Assembly (NCBI GenBank): GCA_015489265.1 | Contig: WFZY01000176.1 | Span: forward strand, 1 to 20,090 | Reading direction: 5' to 3' | DNA: 20,090 nt | Source of the DNA: Flavobacteriaceae bacterium | Lineage (GTDB): Bacteria; Bacteroidota; Bacteroidia; Flavobacteriales; Flavobacteriaceae | Shown: positions 14,153 through 20,090 of the stretch, piece by piece | How positions within the stretch are numbered: position 1 is the first letter of the stretch | Layout of the letters: the number at the start of each line of letters is the position of its first letter | The notes under the pieces: model-generated | Told to the model about the DNA's origin: nothing | The model's database searches: none | What the model saw: the letters and a program-made list of their open reading frames with translations, nothing else | Translations under genes and position numbers: made by a program

Positions 14153-15082
14153 TTATGATTTCGGTTTTTTCTTTTGGATGAGTTGTTTTCCCGTTATAAT
14201 CAGAATAACCCCCAAAATAGATAAAATTCCACCGATAATTTGTAATTGTCCGGGTATTTTTTTGAAATATAAATAACTGCCGATCAATACAAATAGCCCT
14301 TTGGTAGAAGACAAAATAGCTTTACGACTGACTTCAATATACTTGATGGCATATAATCCTGCGGTTGCTGTTAGAAATGGACCGAGAAAGGCGCCAATCA
14401 AGACATTTTTTAAAGCGGAAGTTGAAATATGAAATGACAATCCTTCTATTTTCATCATCAATAGTGAAAATAAAAATAAATAAGTTGTACGGTTGATAGT
14501 CAATAAAATAGGTGAAAATTTAACCACATTTAATTTCATTAAAATGGCACTGGTAGCCCCGAACAGGGCAAACAGTAAAATGTATATACTACCGTCAATG
14601 AATATTTCTTCGGGTTTGATCCATTTGGGATTGTAACTCAATAGAAAGGCAGCCGATAAAGTCAAAATAATACCGGCTATTTCCATTTTATTAAAGCGTT
14701 CTTTTAAAATAATAAATCCGAGAATCAGGACAAAAACCGGAGTTAAATTGCCCATAAAGGCAACGATAGCCGGATTAGGCATGGTATTAATGGCTTTGAA
14801 AAAGAAAGTAGTAGATGCTATTTCAATCAATCCGAATAAAATCAGAAGCAGAAAATCCGGTTTTGAAAATTCTTTTATTTTTTTAAACGATTTTTGTTGA
14901 AATGCCAGTATTAAACTTAAAACCAGTCCGGTGGCAAACCAATAAAATCCGAATTGGGGCAACTTGAGTTCTTGCAAAGCGGCTTTACTGAAAATATAGA
15001 CATTGGACATAGCCAATACACCAATTAAGGTTAAGAGATAACCTTTAGTTTTATCGGGAAGTGCCTGCCAAAATTTCTTCAT
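14153..15082 (-). CDS. EamA/DMT-family membrane transporter
   Basis: A 309-residue inner-membrane protein with about ten hydrophobic helices arranged as two EamA repeats. Repeat one runs from about residue 14 to 150 and contains the conserved ALxxMPNPAIVAFMGNLTPVF-type helix with ILKERF after it. Repeat two runs from about 168 to 300 and includes VSRKAILSSTKGLFVLIG and the GGILSILGVILIITG end helix. The C-terminus is basic (QKKKPKS). It is separate from, and clearly different in sequence from, the partial EamA gene at the left edge. Substrate is unknown. It is flanked by its own short gaps on both sides and may be a single-gene unit; a perfect palindrome lies 18 bases before the ATG. Confidence 0.9.
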   Translation of the reverse strand: MKKFWQALPDKTKGYLLTLIGVLAMSNVYIFSKAALQELKLPQFGFYWFATGLVLSLILAFQQKSFKKIKEFSKPDFLLLILFGLIEIASTTFFFKAINTMPNPAIVAFMGNLTPVFVLILGFIILKERFNKMEIAGIILTLSAAFLLSYNPKWIKPEEIFIDGSIYILLFALFGATSAILMKLNVVKFSPILLTINRTTYLFLFSLLMMKIEGLSFHISTSALKNVLIGAFLGPFLTATAGLYAIKYIEVSRKAILSSTKGLFVLIGSYLYFKKIPGQLQIIGGILSILGVILIITGKQLIQKKKPKS

Positions 15083-15100
15083 TTAAAAACATCGTAAAAA

Positions 15101-15114
15101 TTCTTTGCAAAGAA
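15101..15114. promoter_or_regulatory. Perfect 14-bp palindrome before the EamA gene
   Basis: TTCTTTGCAAAGAA is fully self-complementary and ends 18 bases before the EamA start. It is positioned where a regulator could block transcription. No convincing -7 box was found beside it, so its role is a guess. Confidence 0.35.
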
Positions 15115-15190
15115 ACAAAATATGAGCCAGATGCAAGCCATATTTATTTCTAAAAACAATTTTTGAATCAAAATAGCAGCATTTAAGTGC

Positions 15191-17305
15191 TTATTTTGAT
15201 TTGGATTTCGGATCATTTTCCTGTGCCTGAATAGCCGTAATCAAAATGGTGTTATAGACATCATCTACTGTACAACCGCGACTCAAATCGTTGACAGGTT
15301 TGTTCAATCCTTGCAACATCGGTCCAATGGCTAAAGCGCCGGTTTCACGTTGTACGGCTTTGTAGGTGTTATTTCCGGTATTTAAGTCGGGGAAAATCAA
15401 GACGCTGGCTTGTCCGGCAACCGGTGAATCCGGCATTTTTTTCTTGCCGACATCCGGGTCAACAGCGGCATCGTATTGGATAGGTCCTTCAACCAATATA
15501 TCAGGTCGTTTTTCTTTAACAATCTCAGTGGCTTTACGGACTTTTTCGACATCTTCCCCTTTACCCGAACTGCCGGATGAGTAAGATAACATCGCTACTT
15601 TGGGTTTGATACCGAATTTTTTAGCCGAGTCGGCAGAGGCAATGGCTATTTCGGCTAATTCTTCGGCATTGGGGTTCGGATTGATGGCACAATCGGCAAA
15701 AGCAGATACACGGTCAGGCAAGCACATAAAGAAAACGGATGATACCAATTTGGCATCAGGTTTGGTTTTTATCAGTTGCAAAGCCGGACGAATGGTATGT
15801 TGGGTGGTATGAATAGCACCGGAAACCATACCATCGGCATCGCCGGTCAGTACCATCATGGTACCGAAGTAAGATGGATCTTTAACCAAATCATATGCTG
15901 TTGCTTCGGTAATGCCTTTATGCTTACGCAATTCGTATAATTTTTTGGCATAGCGGTCTAATTGCGGGGCATTTTCGGGGTCTATGATTTCTATTTTATT
16001 ACAATCCAGATTGATGCCTTTGTTTTTAACGATATTACAGATTTGATCTTTTTTTCCAAGCAACACAATATCGACTAAACCATTGGCTTGCAAGCGGCAA
16101 GCAGCTTTTAAAATACGCGGGTCGGTGCCTTCGGGTAAAACAATTTTTTTATGTTCACGTCCTGCCCATTCTTCCAAATTATACAAAAACATGGATGGCG
16201 TCATTTTTTCATTTTCATAATGAATCAACTTATCCAGAATTGGTTTGACATCGACATATTTTTTAAACAAACTGATAGAACGCATAATTTTGCGGGTATC
16301 AAACGGGTTGATTCGGGGTTTTAAGCCGGCAATTTTTGCAGTTGTTTCATAGGTATTCGGATTAACCACAACAATTGGCAAGCTGGTATTAACGCCTTCT
16401 ATCAATTTGATAATTGGTTTTTCAGGCATTAGACCGCCGGTTAAAACCAAGCCGGAAATACTCGGATAGTTGTCACTTTTATCGGCTTGAATGGCGCCGA
16501 GTATCAAATCGGCACGGTCGCCCGGCGTAATAACGACTGATTTGTCGCGCAAACGGTTTAGATAATGCCGCAGTTGCATGGCACCGACTTCATATTGTTT
16601 GACCGGTTTTTCTAAATGATTTTCTCCAAAAAGCACTTTACCGTCAAAATAGTTCAAAATATCACGCATACTTGGTTTAAGCAAATTTTCATCGCGAGGA
16701 ATAGCTGCGACATAAGTGTCTTTATCAACCAGTTTTTTAATGCGACTGACAACGGTTTTTAAATTTTTAGGTTTGATTTTATTGGCAATAATGGCAGGGA
16801 CTTCAACCTTTTCATCTTTAAAACTGTCATACGCCAATTTGATATTACTGATATATTCTTCAAATGTTTTTGAAACGCCACTGGAAACTAATATGGTAGG
16901 AATGGATAGGTTTGAAGCCAACTTCACATTCAGTTCAAATTCTATCATGCTACCTTCTCCTGAAAAATCACTGCCTTCAATCAAAATAAAATCAAACTTT
17001 TTTTCGAGTTTTTTGTATTTTCGGATGATGGTTTCCAATATCTTGTTTTCTTGTCCTTGGTTTAATAAGTCTATAATGTCACTTCTGGTAAAACCGTATG
17101 CATCATCGTAGGACAAGTCTAATTTGAAAAATTGAATCATAGTCATGATATGATTATCCTTTTTGCCTTCCGGATAGTCATTAATCACCGGTCTGAAATA
17201 ACCGACTTTATTTTTTCGGGTTAATAATTCATTCATCAAACCAATGCTGATGAGTGATTTTCCGCTAAATGCTTCTATGGTGGCAATATAAACTGCTTTG
17301 TTCAT
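15191..17305 (-). CDS. pta: Phosphate acetyltransferase, long three-domain form
   Basis: Converts acetyl-CoA and phosphate to acetyl phosphate and CoA, normally paired with acetate kinase. From the ATG at 17303-17305 the protein has 704 aa, close to E. coli Pta (about 714). Domains: an N-terminal BioD-like P-loop fold (1-200, with EAFSGKS at 11-17), a DRTGG-type domain (about 215-330, with PGDRADLILGA at 261-271), and the catalytic PTA domain (from about 375, with VLPEGTDPRILKA, SYSSGSSGKGEDVEKV and EGPIQYDAAVDP). An earlier in-frame ATG at 17377 is rejected: it would include the sucD terminator edge and the pta -7 box inside the coding region and add 24 lysine-rich residues. ackA is not adjacent on either side. 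Confidence 0.95.
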   Translation of the reverse strand: MNKAVYIATIEAFSGKSLISIGLMNELLTRKNKVGYFRPVINDYPEGKKDNHIMTMIQFFKLDLSYDDAYGFTRSDIIDLLNQGQENKILETIIRKYKKLEKKFDFILIEGSDFSGEGSMIEFELNVKLASNLSIPTILVSSGVSKTFEEYISNIKLAYDSFKDEKVEVPAIIANKIKPKNLKTVVSRIKKLVDKDTYVAAIPRDENLLKPSMRDILNYFDGKVLFGENHLEKPVKQYEVGAMQLRHYLNRLRDKSVVITPGDRADLILGAIQADKSDNYPSISGLVLTGGLMPEKPIIKLIEGVNTSLPIVVVNPNTYETTAKIAGLKPRINPFDTRKIMRSISLFKKYVDVKPILDKLIHYENEKMTPSMFLYNLEEWAGREHKKIVLPEGTDPRILKAACRLQANGLVDIVLLGKKDQICNIVKNKGINLDCNKIEIIDPENAPQLDRYAKKLYELRKHKGITEATAYDLVKDPSYFGTMMVLTGDADGMVSGAIHTTQHTIRPALQLIKTKPDAKLVSSVFFMCLPDRVSAFADCAINPNPNAEELAEIAIASADSAKKFGIKPKVAMLSYSSGSSGKGEDVEKVRKATEIVKEKRPDILVEGPIQYDAAVDPDVGKKKMPDSPVAGQASVLIFPDLNTGNNTYKAVQRETGALAIGPMLQGLNKPVNDLSRGCTVDDVYNTILITAIQAQENDPKSKSK

Positions 17306-17326
17306 TATGATGTGTTTTTTGTATTG

Positions 17327-17334
17327 CAAATTTA
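17327..17334 (-). promoter_or_regulatory. -7 box of the pta promoter
   Basis: Minus strand TAAATTTG is a full TAnnTTTG match, identical to the box before the DUF2853 gene. At 19 bases upstream there are only T's (no G), so the -33 is weak. It would start transcription about 15 bases before the preferred ATG and supports that start. Confidence 0.5.
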
Positions 17335-17377
17335 GGTATAAAACTCCCCTTAAAAATGATTTTTTAGATTTTTTCAT

Positions 17378-17406
17378 AAAAAAAACGCCGAAAATTTTCG
17401 ACGTTT
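17378..17406 (-). terminator. Rho-independent terminator of sucD
   Basis: Minus strand AAACG-T-CGAAAATTTTCG-G-CGTTT (17406-17383, one mismatch) is followed by eight T's (17385-17378). It lies 64 bases after the sucD stop and before the pta promoter, separating the two units. Confidence 0.85.
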
Positions 17407-17470
17407 ACAATAACTTTACATTTGAATAAAAATCAAATGATGCATTTCTATTTAAAATTGCAGAATATGC

Positions 17471-18343
17471 TTATTTGATAACTTCAGCTATTTTTTTACC
17501 GATTTCGGCAGGTGATTCCACAACATGAATACCATGTTTTCTCAAAATTTTCATTTTGGCTTGTGCGGTATCATCTTTACCACCGACTATAGCACCGGCA
17601 TGTCCCATAGTTCTACCTTTTGGTGCAGTCTGTCCGGCGATAAAAGCCACGACAGGTTTTTTATTTCCGGTTTCTTTGATGTATTTGGCGGCTTGTGCTT
17701 CTAAGTTTCCACCAATTTCGCCAATCATAACAATAGCTTCGGTTTCGGGGTCATTCATAAACATTTCAACGGCATCTTTGGTTGTTGTGCCAATGATAGG
17801 GTCACCACCAATACCTATGGCAGTCGTGATACCCAATCCTTGTTTGGATATTTGGTCAGCAGCTTCATAGGTTAAGGTACCTGATTTGGAAACCAACCCG
17901 ATTTTTCCTTTTTTAAAGACAAATCCGGGCATAATACCGACTTTGGCTTCACCGGGTGTAATGACGCCCGGGCAGTTAGGTCCTACCAAACGTACGTTTT
18001 TATCGGCAATATAATCACTGACTTTGACCATATCGGCTACCGGTATTCCTTCGGTAATGGCAATAATGGTTTTGATGCCTGCTTCAGCAGCTTCTTTAAT
18101 GGCATCAGCAGCAAATGCCGGCGGCACAAAAATAATACCGGTGTCGGCGCCTGTTTTATCAACCGCATCTTTAACCGTATTAAAAACCGGTTTTCCTAAA
18201 TGTTCCTGACCACCTTTGCCGGGTGTGACGCCACCGACCACATTGGTGCCGTAATCAATCATTTGTTGGGCGTGAAATGTGCCTTCACTACCGGTAAATC
18301 CTTGAACGATGACTTTTGAATCTTTATTTATTAATACACTCAT
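17471..18343 (-). CDS. sucD: Succinyl-CoA synthetase (ADP/GDP-forming) subunit alpha
   Basis: The alpha subunit (290 aa, normal length) of the TCA-cycle enzyme that makes nucleoside triphosphate from succinyl-CoA. The CoA-binding Rossmann domain begins VIVQGFTGSEGTFHA (11-25), and VTPGKGG (39-45) contacts CoA. GPNCPGVI is at 121-128. The phosphorylated active-site histidine is His248 in GRTMGHAGAIVGG. The beta subunit gene sucC is not adjacent; separate sucC and sucD are, as far as I recall, common in this phylum. A 292-base gap separates it from efp upstream, so it probably has its own promoter, though no good -33/-7 pair was found. It ends at a clear terminator. Confidence 0.96.
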   Translation of the reverse strand: MSVLINKDSKVIVQGFTGSEGTFHAQQMIDYGTNVVGGVTPGKGGQEHLGKPVFNTVKDAVDKTGADTGIIFVPPAFAADAIKEAAEAGIKTIIAITEGIPVADMVKVSDYIADKNVRLVGPNCPGVITPGEAKVGIMPGFVFKKGKIGLVSKSGTLTYEAADQISKQGLGITTAIGIGGDPIIGTTTKDAVEMFMNDPETEAIVMIGEIGGNLEAQAAKYIKETGNKKPVVAFIAGQTAPKGRTMGHAGAIVGGKDDTAQAKMKILRKHGIHVVESPAEIGKKIAEVIK

Positions 18344-18635
18344 TTTTTATAAATTTTGGTTTGTAAATATGCGCATTTTTTTTGAATAAAATATGGGATT
18401 ATATCATTTTTTGAGGAATTGAGGATCTATACCATTTTATAGAATGTTTTTACCTTTGATGTATGCTTATTATTCCATATAATAATACTGGTCTTTATTT
18501 GAGGAAATGAGGATCAGAGATGCTAAATCATAACGCATATCTACGCGTTTCTACTTGTTATTTGATACTAGCTACAAAAACATTCAACATTAAAACTTTA
18601 TGAATATTTAATATGAGAAGTAGCATGCTGGGGTT
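18344..18635. other. Gene-free gap between efp and sucD with direct repeats and copy D of the ACTAG repeat
   Basis: It holds a direct repeat, TTGAGGAATTGAGGATC (18411-18427) and TTGAGGAAATGAGGATC (18499-18515), 16/17 identical and 88 bases apart. Between them an AT-rich 7-bp stem-loop, TATTATT/AATAATA (18468-18487), can form. To the right are AACGC/GCGTT (18532-18549) and the ACTAG repeat copy D (18551-18580). No convincing gene is present on either strand; the only plus-strand ATG right after copy D opens a three-codon frame. Confidence 0.6.
18551..18580 (+). repeat. Intergenic ACTAG repeat, copy D
   Basis: It shares TTGATACTAGCTAC (18562-18575) exactly with copy A before pepD, and the neighbouring TACTTGTTA-type words with copy C. 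Copy A leads into a gene, but copy D does not: the next plus-strand ATG (18600) reaches a stop after three codons. Confidence 0.6.
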
Positions 18636-19199
18636 CTACTTTACGCGCTCTTGATATTCACCGGTTTCCGTATTGATTTTTATTTTATCTCCTTCATTGA
18701 TAAATAAAGGGACACGAACTTTGGCACCAGATTCTACAGTAGCCGGTTTGGTGGCATTGGTGGCTGTATTTCCTTTAACACCGGGTTCGGTATGTGTTAC
18801 TTCCATGATGACGGTTGCCGGCATTTCTAAAGTTAAGGGTGTATTGTCATCGGCTTTCATCAGTATCGTTACCGTTTCTCCTTCTTTTAAGAATTGCGGT
18901 GCATCGATCATAGTTTCCGGCAATTGAATTTGGTCATAGGTTTCATCATCCATAAAATGGTAGGTGTCGCCATCATTGTATAAATATTGAAATTTTCTGG
19001 TTTCAATACGGATGTCGTCAATTTTATGACCGGCAGAAAATGTATTGTCAATGATTTTTCCGGTGGTTAAGCTTTTGAGTTTTGTTCTAACAAATGCCGG
19101 ACCTTTTCCGGGTTTGACATGTAAGAATTCGATAATTTTGTAAATATCGTTATTGTGTTTGATACACAATCCTTTTCTGATATCGGATGTTGTTGCCAT
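18636..19199 (-). CDS. efp: Translation elongation factor P
   Basis: A 187-residue, three-domain OB/KOW protein that binds between the ribosomal P and E sites and relieves stalling at proline runs. The tip loop at residues 29-35 reads KPGKGPA with Lys32 at the position that is lysylated in E. coli or otherwise modified in other bacteria. No modification enzyme gene is adjacent. The middle domain contains QYLYNDGDTYHFMDDETYDQ (about 71-90) and the C-terminal domain has GVKGNTA and the VRVPLFINEGDKIKI signature with ETGEYQERV at the end, all canonical. It starts 12 bases after lpxA and so is probably the last gene of the fabZ-lpxA-efp transcript. No T-run terminator was seen after it. Confidence 0.97.
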   Translation of the reverse strand: MATTSDIRKGLCIKHNNDIYKIIEFLHVKPGKGPAFVRTKLKSLTTGKIIDNTFSAGHKIDDIRIETRKFQYLYNDGDTYHFMDDETYDQIQLPETMIDAPQFLKEGETVTILMKADDNTPLTLEMPATVIMEVTHTEPGVKGNTATNATKPATVESGAKVRVPLFINEGDKIKINTETGEYQERVK

Positions 19200-19211
19200 A
19201 ATTTTTTATTT

Positions 19212-20000
19212 TTAGTCTTGTTTATATCCTTTAATGATTCCTCGTCCGCCTTTGGCATCTCTGATGAATTGGATAATTTCATCTCTTTCATTTGAAAAAG
19301 GTAAATTAGCTTCGATATATTCAACAGCGACGCTATTATTTTTCATGATTTGAAAAATATAACGGTATATGTTTTGAATTTCTTGAATTTTTTCCGGTGA
19401 AAAACCTCTACGTTTTAAGCCGATTGAATTGACACCAACATATCTTAAAGGTTCTTTGGCAGCTTTGATATAAGGCGGCACGTCTTTTCTAACAAGACTA
19501 CCACCGGAAATCATAGCATGTTTGCCTATTTTAACAAATTGATGTACGGCTGATAAGCCGCCCAAAATAGCCCATTCGCCAATTTCAACATGGCCTGCTA
19601 AAGCCACATTGTTTACCAATATAGCCCGGTTTCCTACACGACAATCATGAGCGACATGCGCATTAGCCATAATCAAACAGTGATTGCCGACTACGGTTTT
19701 GCCACTGGCTTTGGTACCGCGATTAACCGTAACATTCTCTCTGATAGTGGTATTGTCCCCAATAATTGCCAAGGATTCTTCACCTTCAAATTTTAAATCC
19801 TGTGGTTCGCCGGCGATCACACTTCCTGAAAAGATTTTACAGTTTTTTCCAATACGAGCGCCTTCCATTATGGTAACATTGGGTCCTATCCAAGTCCCTT
19901 CACCTATTTCAACGTTTTTGCTGATGCTGACAAAGGGTTCAATAACGACATTTTTGGCTATTTTGGCTTCCGGATGGATGTATGCTAAGGGTTGATTCAT
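19212..20000 (-). CDS. lpxA: Acyl-ACP:UDP-N-acetylglucosamine O-acyltransferase
   Basis: Catalyses the first step of lipid A synthesis, moving a 3-hydroxyacyl chain from ACP to the 3-hydroxyl of UDP-GlcNAc in the cytoplasm. At 262 aa it is of normal length. Residues 1-180 are hexapeptide repeats ([IV]-G-x4 type: IGEGTWIGPNVTI, IGKNCKI, VGNHCLI, VGNRAIL, IGEWAIL, IGKHAMI) forming the left-handed beta-helix. Catalytic His118 lies in NAHVAHDC, equivalent to His125 of E. coli. The helical C-terminus (from about 195) completes the trimer. It starts 11 bases after the FabZ-domain gene and is followed by efp after 12 bases, so it is an internal cistron of a tight operon. Confidence 0.97.
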   Translation of the reverse strand: MNQPLAYIHPEAKIAKNVVIEPFVSISKNVEIGEGTWIGPNVTIMEGARIGKNCKIFSGSVIAGEPQDLKFEGEESLAIIGDNTTIRENVTVNRGTKASGKTVVGNHCLIMANAHVAHDCRVGNRAILVNNVALAGHVEIGEWAILGGLSAVHQFVKIGKHAMISGGSLVRKDVPPYIKAAKEPLRYVGVNSIGLKRRGFSPEKIQEIQNIYRYIFQIMKNNSVAVEYIEANLPFSNERDEIIQFIRDAKGGRGIIKGYKQD

Positions 20001-20011
20001 TCTTATGTATT

Positions 20012-20090
20012 TTATTTTTTTACTATTTGTGCCATTAATTCAGCTTCTGCTACAAGTTGCCCGTTGGCGTAGGCATAAGCTTGCATATGA
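20012..20090 (-). CDS. C-terminal end of FabZ domain, probably bifunctional LpxC/FabZ (partial)
   Basis: The minus-strand frame is open from the window edge to a TAA at 20014-20012 and gives 25 residues ending NGQLVAEAELMAQIVKK. This is a typical last strand and tail of 3-hydroxyacyl-ACP dehydratase FabZ (DGxLVAEAExxAxIV). In Bacteroidota FabZ is commonly fused behind LpxC and followed by lpxA, which fits the 11-base spacing here, but the LpxC part lies outside the window and cannot be confirmed. Confidence 0.8.
   Translation of the reverse strand, partial: HMQAYAYANGQLVAEAELMAQIVKK

Noticed and set aside
19067..19324. 85-codon minus-strand frame spanning the lpxA end and efp start
   Set aside because: It is out of frame with both, has no domain, and runs across a well-defined gene junction.
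1..20090. Mobile element, prophage, toxin-antitoxin or defence island
   Set aside because: All genes of good size are housekeeping or common accessory types. No transposase, integrase, tRNA, attachment site or defence-type domain was seen, and gene composition looks even across the window.

Overview
The window reads as ordinary chromosomal DNA from a member of the Bacteroidota, probably Flavobacteriales-like. It is AT-rich (clearly below 45% GC by eye). Several promoters match the Bacteroidota -33/-7 type (TTTG, 19-21 bases, TAnnTTTG). Shine-Dalgarno sequences are largely absent and leaders are A-rich. One gene carries a C-terminal type IX secretion sorting domain. The neighbourhoods EamA transporter-accA and fabZ/lpxA-efp-sucD are ones I associate with this phylum. 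The genus cannot be named from the sequence alone.

Layout, left to right. Plus strand, 1-8754: 3' part of an EamA-family transporter, accA, a small two-helix membrane protein, a terminator, pepD, glyA, a DUF2853 protein with a very good promoter and a terminator, tig, then clpP-clpX overlapping by one base and ending in a bidirectional terminator. Minus strand, 8801-10195: a secreted T9SS-sorted protein with two related modules. Plus strand, 10444-12712: lpdA and a two-module CCG (HdrB-like) iron-sulphur protein. A 298-base gap rich in repeats and closed by a terminator separates these from minus-strand genes 13011-20090: a cystathionine beta-synthase/cysteine synthase-like enzyme, a second EamA transporter, pta, sucD, efp, lpxA and the last 25 codons of a FabZ domain (probably the LpxC/FabZ fusion).

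Functionally the window holds fatty acid and lipid A synthesis (accA, fabZ end, lpxA), central carbon metabolism (lpdA, sucD, pta), one-carbon and sulphur amino acid metabolism (glyA, CBS-like enzyme), peptide use (pepD), and nascent-protein handling and proteolysis (tig, clpP, clpX, efp). tig-clpP-clpX is the classic folding/degradation cluster. fabZ-lpxA-efp is a tightly spaced operon with gaps of about 11-12 bases.

I found no CRISPR, RNA gene, insertion sequence, prophage or defence system. The least explained material is in the gaps. One family of 14-17-base intergenic repeats around TTGATACTAGCTAC occurs at four places. Other gaps carry different word-like tandem repeats, a perfect 12-bp inverted repeat before glyA, and an 8-mer (CAAATAAC) repeated directly before glyA and seen again before clpP. 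Those, and some operator-like palindromes, are the points I would look at again. I do not claim a new system.
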